A stretch of DNA of 64,000 nt from Xylocopilactobacillus apicola (GTDB lineage Bacteria > Bacillota > Bacilli > Lactobacillales > Lactobacillaceae). Location of the stretch: positions 1,054,001 through 1,118,000 of the forward strand of contig NZ_AP026802.1 of assembly GCF_033095985.1 (NCBI RefSeq), given 5' to 3'. Below the pieces are notes generated by a model. It saw only the letters and a program-made list of their open reading frames with translations, was not told the origin of the DNA and searched no databases. Positions 8,007-16,503 of the stretch are shown in pieces. Made by a program: the position numbers and the translations under genes. The first letter of the stretch is position 1. Each line of letters starts with the position of its first letter.

Positions 8007-9975
8007 CTTGCACAAACAATGACAAGGCACCTTTGAGCAATTTTGGATCTGAAAAATAAAAAGAACGCGACAAGGTGGGAGTTATTATTAGATTTTTTGG
8101 TTCATCATTTTCATTAAGTTCAAAAGAATAAGTTGCTGCAATTGTCTTTTGTTTCAAAGAGAGTTTTTGCAGATTTTCGCTAACCTTTTGCAAAGATTGA
8201 ACTTGGTGATTTTTATTAAAATGAACTAATGATGAACAGACTATCTTTGAACCGCAACGAATCACCCCAAATTCATATGAATTTGCGCTATTTACCACCA
8301 ATTCATCAATGTCAGCTGGAAAATCAAGCAACTCCATTGGCAGCTGGATCAGAGTTAGTTTAGGATAATCAAAATTATCGAAAGAATTATTAAGCATTAC
8401 AATTTTTTGCTGTCGATCTTCTAGTAGCTTAATAATCTCTCGTAGGTAATAACGATAAACATTAGAATAGTGGTCGACTTTTTTGGTATCAAAACGAATC
8501 ACAATTTGTTCATGATCAAAAGTTAATTGCTCTTTGGCCTCTGCCTGAACTGGAAATAAAGTATTTGAGTTCTGATAGTTTGGTTTTTGCCAATTGTTTT
8601 CTATCAGATTTTTTTTTGCACCATAGACTTGGGCTACAAACTTTAGAACTTGTAAAAAACCTGGATCAATTTTGGTAATTTCGGCGATATCTTCAAGAAG
8701 AAAATCGCGTTTAATTGCTTCTAAGATAAAGAAGAGGCGAAAAATTCTAATATTCATCATTTGACGGACCAAATGATTATCTGATAATTGAGTTAAATAA
8801 GCTTCAATATCAGGTAAATATTCTCCTCCTAGCTCAATTAAAGTATTTCTAATTCCAAGGATTAAATTTGATTCCATTGATATAATTAAAGAATTAGCAC
8901 GTTTATGCGAAGCAGTTGTTAAGCTTTTCACGGAAGACTGATCAATTTCGTGATAGGGAGCCACGATTGTAAAAAAGTCTAAATCTGAAACTAAAAGATT
9001 ATCATAGTTGCGGCTTATTTCAATAATTGTCTTACCGCAAGCTAAATCGACAATAATGCGTGCTAAATTAAGATGACGAATTTTAGAGATAATTAACTCG
9101 GAAGTCGTTAAATCACTATGGATTGAAAGTACTCGATATTGGTGATCGGTTGTAATGGCAAATCTAATTTGAACAATGGGAGTGCATAATTCTTTCATAA
9201 TTCGTTGAACGATTCGATCAATTTCATCAATTTCCCGTGCCAAAAGGGTCACTGTCGGATAAATCACAAGTGAATGATCGCGATGAATGCCTACAGGATC
9301 AATTTTTTCATTTCGAATCAAAATGTGGGTATTTTGATATTTGTCACGTAAAGCAACAATCTCAACTTCTTTATCTCCCAAAGCCGACTCTTCCAGTTGG
9401 AGAACCGACTCTTCATCTTGTTGATCTTTAATACCCTGTACCAGACTTTCATAATTGTAAAAGAGTCCTAGTGAATGAGTTTTGGGACTAATCAAGCGTA
9501 ATCTAGTCGGAAATGTTAAAGGGGTATCAGTTAAGTTAATTTCTTTAGTCTGTTCAATTAATTTAACGCTTGGAAACTTGACCCGATTTAAAGACAAAAA
9601 ACGTTCTGTTTCCGCATGATTGCTTAAGATTTTAATTGTTCGGTAATTAGTACCAATAAATTTAACAGTTTTTCTTTCAACCGGATGATCAGTAAAGAAT
9701 TGATAGATAAACGATTGAACAGACTTTCCCCCCGTAAGGGTAAAAATTGCATTGATTTTGTGATCCGAAAGAAAATTTTTAAATGAGTTTTGATTAATAT
9801 CGAACGTTTTGTGTTTAATTTTGGCATTTTCAACATTGAGATCAACATTGAGTAAAAAGACTTGATCAAATTTCTCGGTTAAAGCATCGACAGTCTCTGC
9901 CATTAACTCATTGAGAATTGAATAATGATTTTTATTATTCTTTAAACTGCCGATTAATATAATATTGCGCGCCAT
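7990..9975 (-). CDS. Degenerate carbamoyl-phosphate synthase large subunit (CarB-like pseudoenzyme)
   Basis: An intact 661-residue frame recognisable as CarB (normally about 1,060 residues) but badly eroded. Retained parts: VKFIGTNYRTIK (104-115), ESALGDKEVEI (196-206), EKIDPVGIHRDHSLVIYP (223-240) and the oligomerisation segment EITKIDPGFL (432-441). Lost parts: the ATP-binding glycine loop of the first ATP-grasp unit is replaced by RLRLISPKTHSLG (158-170), and the Mg-binding E-N-P-R motif by HSDL (286-289). The second synthetase unit is condensed to about 160 residues ending in a vestige of NPRASRT (ITPTLSRS, 631-638), and the allosteric MGS domain is absent. It cannot be a working CPSase by itself. 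A Gly/Ser-poor, charged composition without stops suggests it is still translated. A weak GAGAG site precedes ATG 9975. Confidence 0.8.
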   Translation of the reverse strand: MARNIILIGSLKNNKNHYSILNELMAETVDALTEKFDQVFLLNVDLNVENAKIKHKTFDINQNSFKNFLSDHKINAIFTLTGGKSVQSFIYQFFTDHPVERKTVKFIGTNYRTIKILSNHAETERFLSLNRVKFPSVKLIEQTKEINLTDTPLTFPTRLRLISPKTHSLGLFYNYESLVQGIKDQQDEESVLQLEESALGDKEVEIVALRDKYQNTHILIRNEKIDPVGIHRDHSLVIYPTVTLLAREIDEIDRIVQRIMKELCTPIVQIRFAITTDHQYRVLSIHSDLTTSELIISKIRHLNLARIIVDLACGKTIIEISRNYDNLLVSDLDFFTIVAPYHEIDQSSVKSLTTASHKRANSLIISMESNLILGIRNTLIELGGEYLPDIEAYLTQLSDNHLVRQMMNIRIFRLFFILEAIKRDFLLEDIAEITKIDPGFLQVLKFVAQVYGAKKNLIENNWQKPNYQNSNTLFPVQAEAKEQLTFDHEQIVIRFDTKKVDHYSNVYRYYLREIIKLLEDRQQKIVMLNNSFDNFDYPKLTLIQLPMELLDFPADIDELVVNSANSYEFGVIRCGSKIVCSSLVHFNKNHQVQSLQKVSENLQKLSLKQKTIAATYSFELNENDEPKNLIITPTLSRSFYFSDPKLLKGALSLFVQAKLLT

Positions 9976-9986
9976 TGCTCTCTCTT

Positions 9987-11030
9987 TCAGCTCAAATTAT
10001 CAACAAATTCATCTAACAAATAGTTTCGTCCGCTGCCGGCGTATTCTAAGTCAAAAGAAATTCCAATAATATTATGTTTACGAATCCGGAAGGCTTTGAC
10101 GAAACATCTTTTAACGTCAGTAAAAAGCACAAATGCAATTCGTTTAATTTTTTCTTCATAGGGAATTAAATAATTTGAGTCATCATGGACTTGTGAGACT
10201 TCACCAGTCGATCGTTCTACGACATATTGCCCTTCGTAACAAGCAATTTTATTTTTTTCTGTCGATCTGATTTTAAATGCTTGGGCAATTAGAGATTGGC
10301 CTAACCCGATTCCTAAAATAGAATAGTGTTCGGCTAATTGAGGGATTTTATCCACTAAAGCTGATAATTCATTAGTGTTTCCTGGTCCGTCAGTTATGAT
10401 GATTCCTGCTGGGTGATAAGAGTCGATCATCTCTAAAGATGCATCATACGGCAAAACTATGCAATTTAATCCAACTTCTACCAGTGAACGATATAAACTC
10501 GTTTTTAAGCCCAAATTTAAAACTACGACCGTTTTTTTGCTGCCAGGAATTAAATACGGACCTTTATTTGAAACGAAATCGGTTAAGTTATTGGGATTTA
10601 CAAAAGCTCTTAATTGATCAAAGGCATGCTGATCCACGTAATCAATAATCGTAGCATCCATTTCCTTAACTCCCTGAAGGTGTTCAATTAATTTATGAAC
10701 GTTCAGATTGTAAAGTCCTGGAATATTTTTTTCTTTTAAATAACGATCCAACTGAATTCCTTCAGGTCGATCAATGGCTAGAAAATTGCTGACAATAAAT
10801 CCCTTAATATTAGTCTCTAATGATTGTAAATCCATTGTGTCAATTTCTCTTAGTCCAACAGCTGGATCACTAGAGACTACAATTGCTCCGTAATTATTTG
10901 GAGCCGTTAATGATTCAGTTACGCTATGGTTAACTAGATGAAAGACAAGCCGTCCCGTTGCTATAGCATCGCTGCCAAAAGATTCTCCTTCAAAAGTTGA
11001 TCCGTCATTTAAAATTAAATATTTTTTCAT
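9987..11030 (-). CDS. Degenerate carbamoyl-phosphate synthase small subunit (CarA-like pseudoenzyme)
   Basis: A 347-residue frame of nearly full CarA length (about 355-380). The N-terminal half keeps YLILNDGSTFEGESFG but has replaced the GNYG and GIDTR motifs. The class I glutaminase half aligns well (VVVLNLGLKTSLYRSL, IVLPYDAS, IIITDGPGN), yet the nucleophile in GICLGH is now GIGLGQ, putting Gly at residue 242. The catalytic His of the YHPEA motif is Asp327 in FDLEY; the Glu may remain (329). It therefore cannot hydrolyse glutamine. Its ATG overlaps the pyrR-like stop (ATGA), and it has no separate ribosome site, indicating coupled translation. Confidence 0.82.
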   Translation of the reverse strand: MKKYLILNDGSTFEGESFGSDAIATGRLVFHLVNHSVTESLTAPNNYGAIVVSSDPAVGLREIDTMDLQSLETNIKGFIVSNFLAIDRPEGIQLDRYLKEKNIPGLYNLNVHKLIEHLQGVKEMDATIIDYVDQHAFDQLRAFVNPNNLTDFVSNKGPYLIPGSKKTVVVLNLGLKTSLYRSLVEVGLNCIVLPYDASLEMIDSYHPAGIIITDGPGNTNELSALVDKIPQLAEHYSILGIGLGQSLIAQAFKIRSTEKNKIACYEGQYVVERSTGEVSQVHDDSNYLIPYEEKIKRIAFVLFTDVKRCFVKAFRIRKHNIIGISFDLEYAGSGRNYLLDEFVDNLS

Positions 11031-11503
11031 TGTAAATAAACAGCATCCTCGCCGTCAATTTCATTGAGCCGAACTTCGACAAATTCAGATTTGGCAGTCG
11101 GCACATTTTTTCCAATGTAATTAGCCCCAATTGGCAACTCGCGATGACCCCGATCAATCAAGACGGCTAATTGAATTGATCGCGGCTTACCCAGAGATAA
11201 AATTTTATTAATTGCTTCTTCGATTAGCCATCCTTTACTAATAACTTTAGTGACTAAAACTACGATTTTATCAGATACTTCCCCCTTCTCTTTTGTTAAT
11301 TGTTCAAGAGTAATAACAGGAATAGAAATATCCTCTAAGTCTTCAATTGCGTTAGCAAGTCTTTTGGCAATTTCATTACCAGCGTTTTCAGTGCCCACAA
11401 AAATTAAATTATTTTTATAACTGTTATTTTCTTCGATGATTTCGACGGCGATTCGAGTAATTGAGCGGTTAAGTCCAATCGCGTTAATTATTTTTTTGAC
11501 CAT
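11027..11503 (-). CDS. Degenerate PyrR-like protein
   Basis: A 158-residue relative of PyrR, the UMP-sensing mRNA-binding attenuator and uracil phosphoribosyltransferase (usually about 175-180). The C-terminal block SIQLAVLIDRGHRELPI...YIGKNVP is almost canonical. The PRPP-binding motif (VDDVLYTGRT in active PyrR) reads VTKVISKGWL, so both acidic residues and the TGRT loop are gone; the TRG motif near residue 40 is ENAG; and the flexible ITLYRDDL loop is shortened. Enzyme activity and nucleotide sensing are very unlikely; RNA binding is open. ATG 11503 has GGAG upstream; an in-frame GTG at 11509 sits on that site. It follows rluD, as pyrR does in lactobacilli. Confidence 0.82.
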   Translation of the reverse strand: MVKKIINAIGLNRSITRIAVEIIEENNSYKNNLIFVGTENAGNEIAKRLANAIEDLEDISIPVITLEQLTKEKGEVSDKIVVLVTKVISKGWLIEEAINKILSLGKPRSIQLAVLIDRGHRELPIGANYIGKNVPTAKSEFVEVRLNEIDGEDAVYLQ

Positions 11504-11505
11504 AG

Positions 11506-12393
11506 TCACTCCATTGTTTTTAAAATGTTTTGAAAATCTGCTGGTAAGGGAACTGAGAAAGTAAGGAACTCTTTAGTAAGCGGGTGAGAAAAACCCAAGG
11601 TTCCCGCGTGGAGCAACTGTCCTTGATGGATTTTAGTTGTCCCTGTCACGCCGTAAAGCGGATCACCGACAAGAGGATGACCAATGTAATTTAAATGGAC
11701 TCGAATTTGATGAGTTCGTCCAGTTTCCAGTTGACAGTCGATTAAAGTAAAATTATCAAATCTCTTTTTGACCGAAAAATGAGTAATTGCATCTTTGCCA
11801 CCCGAAATAACTGCTCTTTTTAATCGATTTTTGGGATCTCGCCCAAGAGGAGCTTCAATTGTCCCCTCGTCTTCTTCGATTCTTCCAGTTACAAGCGCCT
11901 GGTACTTTCTTAGATTTTGTTTATTTTTGAGTTGATCACTAAGACTTTTTAGAGCAAGCTCACTTTTGGCCACCATTAACAGTCCCGAGGTATCTTTATC
12001 AATTCGATGAACTATTCCTGGACGGAAATCATTAGTACTCTTAGCAAGCTTAGTATGGTACATCAAACCATTAACTAAAGTTCCATGGTAGTGTCCGCTT
12101 GCCGGATGGACGACCATTCCAGCTGGTTTATTAACCACTAAAACGTCATCATCTTCGTAAATAATGTCAAGTGGAATATCTTCAGGTTCTGCTTTTAGAG
12201 GCGGTCGATCGATTTGCTTAATTTCGATTAGATCATCGATTTTTGGTTTGATGTTAGCCTTTGTCAGTTCACCATTAAGAGTAATTTGACCTTCGGTGAT
12301 TAAACGTTGAATTTGGCTACGAGAAAGATCTAATTCATTGCTTAAAATTTTATCGAGCCGCAAGCCAGTTTGCTTAATTTTAATTTCATTCAT
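11506..12393 (-). CDS. rluD: Ribosomal large-subunit pseudouridine synthase, RluD family
   Basis: A 295-residue RluA/RluD-family pseudouridine synthase with an N-terminal S4 RNA-binding domain (about 10-60, LDKILSNELDLSRSQIQRLI) and the catalytic motif HRIDKDTSGLL (Asp132). The C-terminal ETGRTHQIRVHL motif is intact. The family modifies helix 69 of 23S rRNA in E. coli; the Gram-positive YlyB member's exact target is inferred. ATG 12393 overlaps the lspA end by 8 bases and has AAGGA upstream; a longer frame from 12450 runs antiparallel to no signal and is rejected. It belongs to fhs-lspA-rluD-pyrR'-carA'-carB'. Confidence 0.9.
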   Translation of the reverse strand: MNEIKIKQTGLRLDKILSNELDLSRSQIQRLITEGQITLNGELTKANIKPKIDDLIEIKQIDRPPLKAEPEDIPLDIIYEDDDVLVVNKPAGMVVHPASGHYHGTLVNGLMYHTKLAKSTNDFRPGIVHRIDKDTSGLLMVAKSELALKSLSDQLKNKQNLRKYQALVTGRIEEDEGTIEAPLGRDPKNRLKRAVISGGKDAITHFSVKKRFDNFTLIDCQLETGRTHQIRVHLNYIGHPLVGDPLYGVTGTTKIHQGQLLHAGTLGFSHPLTKEFLTFSVPLPADFQNILKTME

Positions 12394-12850
12394 TTGGAGT
12401 ATCCTTACCACTCTTAAATAGATAAATAACGAGACAAACGACGCCAACATTAATTGCCACGTCTGCCAGATTAAAAATTGGAAAATCGATAAATTTGAGC
12501 ATAATCATATCGACAACTTGCCGTTCAAAAATTCGATCGATAAAGTTACCAATTGTGCCGCCTAAAATTAAGGCAAGTCCAGTATTGAACCAAGAATCCT
12601 GATATTTTTTAAAAAACAAAAAATAGATTGCAAATGGAATAAAAATCAGCGTTACAATGATGAAAATCCAAGTTTTCCCCTCCCATAAACTCCAAGCAGC
12701 TCCAGAGTTTTTAATATTAGTTAAAGAAATGAATCCTGGGATCAAAGGAACTTCGTTTTCGGGAGCAATGTTAGTTTTAACGGAAAATTTTAAGAATTGA
12801 TCGAGGATCACTATTAAGCTGATAATTAGAATTTTAACTTTTTTACTCAT
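12386..12850 (-). CDS. lspA: Lipoprotein signal peptidase
   Basis: A 154-residue inner-membrane aspartyl protease that removes signal peptides from prolipoproteins. Four hydrophobic segments are visible (about 5-22, 58-80, 90-102, 128-147). The catalytic aspartates are in QVVDMI (Asp114) and FNLADVAI (Asp130), with the conserved GNFIDR motif between. The ATG shares one base with the fhs stop (TAATG) and lacks its own ribosome site, so translation is coupled. The window supplies possible substrates such as the DUF5067 lipoprotein. Confidence 0.96.
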   Translation of the reverse strand: MSKKVKILIISLIVILDQFLKFSVKTNIAPENEVPLIPGFISLTNIKNSGAAWSLWEGKTWIFIIVTLIFIPFAIYFLFFKKYQDSWFNTGLALILGGTIGNFIDRIFERQVVDMIMLKFIDFPIFNLADVAINVGVVCLVIYLFKSGKDTPNE

Positions 12851-14508
12851 TAAACTGGTCCAAGAATGTTTCCTTTGGCATCGAGGTCAATATCAAGTGC
12901 TGCCGGATGTTGGGGCAATCCTGGCATCGTTAGAATTTTCCCGGTGTAAACAACAATGAATCCCGCCCCTAGTTTTGGTAAAAGGTCTCTAATTTGTAAA
13001 GTAAAACCTTTAGGTGCGCCTAGTAAACCCGCATCATCGCTAAATGACTGTGGGGTTTTGGCGATACAAATTGGTAATTCATCCCAATGGAATTTTTTCA
13101 ATTCTGCTAATGATTTTCTAGCTGCAGGACTTAATTCGATACCATCAGCGTGGTAAACTTTCGTTGCAACTTTTTCGATTTTTGTTTCTAAATCATCACT
13201 TGAATCGTAAAAACGTTCGACCTTACTAATTGGTTTTTCAAGCTGTTGATGGACAAGTTCTGCTAATTGTTTGCCACCATCAGCTCCTAATTCGTAAGTT
13301 TCAGAAATCGCCCAATTAAAGTGATCTTGATCTAGTAATTGGGTTAAAGCAGCCAGTTCCTCTTCGGTGTCATTTGTAAATTTATTGATCCCAACTACTA
13401 CTTTGATTCCTGTTTTGGTAAGATTATTGAGATGTTGCTGTAAGTTAACATAGCCTTCTTTGACTGCTGCAACATTTTCTTTTTGCATGTCAGTCATGGA
13501 ACCGAGAACTTGAAATTTCAAAGAACGTACACTTGCAACAATTACAATAACTTTAGGAAGGGTTCCCAATTTTCTAGAAACCAAATCAATAAATTTCTCT
13601 GCGCCAAGGTCAGCTCCAAAACCAGCTTCAGTGATTGCGTAATCTCCGTATTTCAGAGCTAATTTCGTAGCAAGGATACTGTTAGCGCCGTGAGCAATGT
13701 TGGCAAATGGTCCACCGTGCATAAAAACAGGTGTATGATCTAAAGTTTGAACCAAATTAGGTCTTAGCGCCTTAGACAAGATTGCAGCAATTGGACCCGC
13801 AAATCCTAATTGATCAACGGTAACCGGCTCACCAGAATAAGTAAAACCAATCAAAATTGAACCAATCCGTTTTTTGAGATCAACGTAATCTTCAGCTAAA
13901 CAAAGAATCGCCATTAATTCACTGGCAGCAGTGATTTCAAATTGATCTGGACGAGTGACGCCATTAACTCTACTTCCCAAACCAATCACGATCTCTCGCA
14001 AAGCCCGGTCGTTAACATCTAAAATTCGGGTAAAAATAATTGATTTTGGGTCTAGTTGATGGGGATTTCCTTGATATATATCATTATCAATTAAGGCTGC
14101 AAGAGTATTATTTGCAATCTGGATTGCATGAAAATCGCCAGTAAAGTGCAAATCGATCTCTGCACGAGGAACTACTTGAGAATAACCACCTCCAGTGGCG
14201 CCGCCTTTTCGGCCCATTACAGGTCCCATCGATGGTTCACGTAAAGCTAAAACTGTATTGTATCCTCTAGCATTCATTGCATCAGCAAGCCCAATTGATA
14301 AAGTGGTTTTACCCTCACCTGCTGGAGTTGAGTTCATTGCTGTAACCAAAACAAGTTTATCGTTATCCAGTTTTTTTTCTGACGGAATTTGGACTTTAGC
14401 TATATAATTGCCAATTGGTTCATATTTTTTTCGATCAATATTTAAACGAGCGCAAATTTGCTCGATCGGTTCTTTTGTTGCATTTTGTGCAATCTCTAAT
14501 TCATTCAA
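12850..14508 (-). CDS. fhs: Formate-tetrahydrofolate ligase
   Basis: A 552-residue enzyme that makes 10-formyl-THF from formate, ATP and THF for purine synthesis and initiator tRNA formylation. The length is typical. The ATP loop PAGEGKTT (about 62-69), EPSMGPVMGRKGGATGGG and the C-terminal LPKLGAGFIV...MPGLPQHPAA motif are all intact. The start is TTG 14508 with AAGGAGA seven bases upstream. It is the first strongly conserved gene of the fhs-lspA-rluD operon. No THF riboswitch is seen upstream. Confidence 0.96.
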   Translation of the reverse strand: MNELEIAQNATKEPIEQICARLNIDRKKYEPIGNYIAKVQIPSEKKLDNDKLVLVTAMNSTPAGEGKTTLSIGLADAMNARGYNTVLALREPSMGPVMGRKGGATGGGYSQVVPRAEIDLHFTGDFHAIQIANNTLAALIDNDIYQGNPHQLDPKSIIFTRILDVNDRALREIVIGLGSRVNGVTRPDQFEITAASELMAILCLAEDYVDLKKRIGSILIGFTYSGEPVTVDQLGFAGPIAAILSKALRPNLVQTLDHTPVFMHGGPFANIAHGANSILATKLALKYGDYAITEAGFGADLGAEKFIDLVSRKLGTLPKVIVIVASVRSLKFQVLGSMTDMQKENVAAVKEGYVNLQQHLNNLTKTGIKVVVGINKFTNDTEEELAALTQLLDQDHFNWAISETYELGADGGKQLAELVHQQLEKPISKVERFYDSSDDLETKIEKVATKVYHADGIELSPAARKSLAELKKFHWDELPICIAKTPQSFSDDAGLLGAPKGFTLQIRDLLPKLGAGFIVVYTGKILTMPGLPQHPAALDIDLDAKGNILGPV

Positions 14509-14524
14509 ATAACTATCTCCTTAA

Positions 14525-14995
14525 CTATTTTTGTTCAAAGAATTGATTAAAAACTTGGTTTGTCTTATTATCTGAGATTTTAATTTTTTGATTTTCTAAT
14601 AGTTGATGTAATTTTTGTAGATCATTTTTTTTCAAATATAAACACCAGGTTTCGTTTTTAAATTTTAGATCTACATATTTCGGGTAAAAAATTGCCCTCT
14701 CTAAATCAGATAAATCTTTTTCTTTGGCAAACCATCGATAAAGACTGTAACAAATAATTTTATGTTCTGGGAGTTTGACCACTAAGTTAAAACGACCTTT
14801 TTCGACGAAAGCTAAAATCAAAAAAATTAAAGAAAAAGCAATCGTAGGCCAATTTAAATATGTATATTCCATTTGAAAAATGAAAGCAATAAACAGTACA
14901 ATACTGATGATCGACCAATGAAATATTTGTAATGGCAAACTGGGACGATAATGAATTTTAATAATACACCTACTTTTCTTAGTAAAAATCTTCAA
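14525..14995 (-). CDS. Small membrane protein, possibly EbsA family
   Basis: A protein of about 140-156 residues with two membrane segments near 27-46 and 50-64 and a soluble C-terminal half. The N-terminal HYRPSLPLQIFHWS and overall topology recall the EbsA family, but I do not recognise it with certainty. The TTG at 14995 lacks a ribosome site. AGTAGGTG is followed six bases later by an in-frame ATT (14959-14957) that would give MKIHYRPSLP, a better N-terminus. It is divergent from cls and 16 bases upstream of fhs. Confidence 0.55.
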   Translation of the reverse strand: MKIFTKKSRCIIKIHYRPSLPLQIFHWSIISIVLFIAFIFQMEYTYLNWPTIAFSLIFLILAFVEKGRFNLVVKLPEHKIICYSLYRWFAKEKDLSDLERAIFYPKYVDLKFKNETWCLYLKKNDLQKLHQLLENQKIKISDNKTNQVFNQFFEQK

Positions 14996-15051
14996 TTTAT
15001 TCTACAATAATAAAGCTTTAAGAAAAAATCAGCAAATAGGAAAATGAAATC

Positions 15052-16503
15052 GTGCAGATATTTGTTTCTGTTTTAACTTTAACAATTATTATTAATACCC
15101 TTGTTTCAGTTTTTGTCGTTATGCGGACGCCGCGCGACATTGCTGCAACTTGGGCTTGGCTTTTGGTGTTGATTCTTTTACCAGTACTGGGACTTATTCT
15201 CTATATGTTTTTTGGACGAGGAATGTCTAAGAGTAAGCTCAATCGAATTCAACATACTTATTCAAAAGGAATTGGCAGTGCGCTGAATCAGCAGCGAGCA
15301 ATAATTACCAAGCAAAAACATAAATTTCCACCTGACATTGAACAGTTGGTGAATTTATTTTTTAATTTAAATTCATCGCCAGTTCTGACGTCCAGTCGGC
15401 CAAAAATTATGACTAATAGTCAAGATTTTTTTTCTGAGTTATTTAAACAAATCGAAACAGCTCAGAAATCAATTTATGTCGAATTCTATACGATTTATGC
15501 CGATCAAGTCGGACATAAATTTAGAGATGCTTTAATTAAAAAAGCAAAACAAGGGGTCAAAGTTTATGTGATTTATGATGGTTGGGGCTCAATGGGTGTT
15601 GGACGCCGTTTCTGGGCTCCTTTACGAGCAGCTGGTGGACACGTTGAATTATTCTTCTCTTCTCGTTATGTCATTGCCGATTTTCGACTTAATTACCGCA
15701 ATCACCGCAAAATTGTTGTAGTCGATGAGAAATATGGCTTAATTGGTGGCTTTAACGTTGGAGATCAATATTTGGGCAAGAAAAAGAAATTTGGTAACTG
15801 GCGCGATACCCATATTCTAGTTGAAGGAGAAGCTGTTAGAGCGTTAATGGTAAGATTCATTATGGATTACAATGCGACGGTTGATCAAAAGAATTGGCTT
15901 AAATATCCTCAAATTATTTCTAACAATGAGATAGCACATCCAGTTAGCCGTAGTAATACCTATATGCAATTGGTGACCAGCGGTCCTGATGAACGGATCG
16001 ATCAAATTGAGATGGGACTCATTAAGTTAATTTCGACAGCTAAAAAAAGAATTTGGCTTCAAACTCCTTATTTGGTTCCAAGCGACAGTTTCTCTGATGC
16101 AATTGTCAGTGCCACTAAATCTGGTATTGATGTTAGGATTATGATTCCAAGTTTTCCAGACCATCCTTTTATATACCGAGCGACCCAGTTTTATGCCCAT
16201 TATTTACATCGGATTGGCGTTAAAATTTACATCTATAATAACGGTTTTCTTCATACCAAGACTTCAGTGATTGATGAGATGGTTTCAACTGTCGGTTCAG
16301 CCAATCTTGATGTTCGGTCATTTAAGCTAAATTTTGAGGCAACTGAATTTATTTATGGAAAAAAGTTTAATGAAGAGCTGGCAAAAACTTTTCTTGATGA
16401 CATCGAGAATTGTACTCGCTTAAATGATGAGATGATTAAACAACAAAGTTGGTGGCTTCACTTCAAACAAGATTTTTCTCGTCTTTTATCGCCAATCCTT
16501 TAA
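15052..16503 (+). CDS. cls: Cardiolipin synthase
   Basis: A 483-residue phospholipase-D-superfamily enzyme that joins two phosphatidylglycerols into cardiolipin at the membrane. Two N-terminal membrane helices (about 3-24 and 33-54) are followed by two PLD domains. The HKD motifs are complete: NHRKIVVVD near residue 222 and LHTKTSVID near 402, each followed by GG/GSAN loops. The start is GTG 15052; AGGA is rather distant (about 11 bases). The 3' end overlaps the convergent RNA methylase gene by four bases, with no terminator between. Confidence 0.95.
   Translation: MQIFVSVLTLTIIINTLVSVFVVMRTPRDIAATWAWLLVLILLPVLGLILYMFFGRGMSKSKLNRIQHTYSKGIGSALNQQRAIITKQKHKFPPDIEQLVNLFFNLNSSPVLTSSRPKIMTNSQDFFSELFKQIETAQKSIYVEFYTIYADQVGHKFRDALIKKAKQGVKVYVIYDGWGSMGVGRRFWAPLRAAGGHVELFFSSRYVIADFRLNYRNHRKIVVVDEKYGLIGGFNVGDQYLGKKKKFGNWRDTHILVEGEAVRALMVRFIMDYNATVDQKNWLKYPQIISNNEIAHPVSRSNTYMQLVTSGPDERIDQIEMGLIKLISTAKKRIWLQTPYLVPSDSFSDAIVSATKSGIDVRIMIPSFPDHPFIYRATQFYAHYLHRIGVKIYIYNNGFLHTKTSVIDEMVSTVGSANLDVRSFKLNFEATEFIYGKKFNEELAKTFLDDIENCTRLNDEMIKQQSWWLHFKQDFSRLLSPIL

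Noticed and set aside
7990-11503. Calling the pyrR/carA/carB-like genes plain pseudogenes
   Set aside because: There are no frameshifts or internal stops and the genes overlap as if cotranslated, so they are listed as CDS with the losses described.
14996-15051. THF riboswitch for the fhs operon
   Set aside because: The divergent gap is only 56 bases and shows no riboswitch-like stems.
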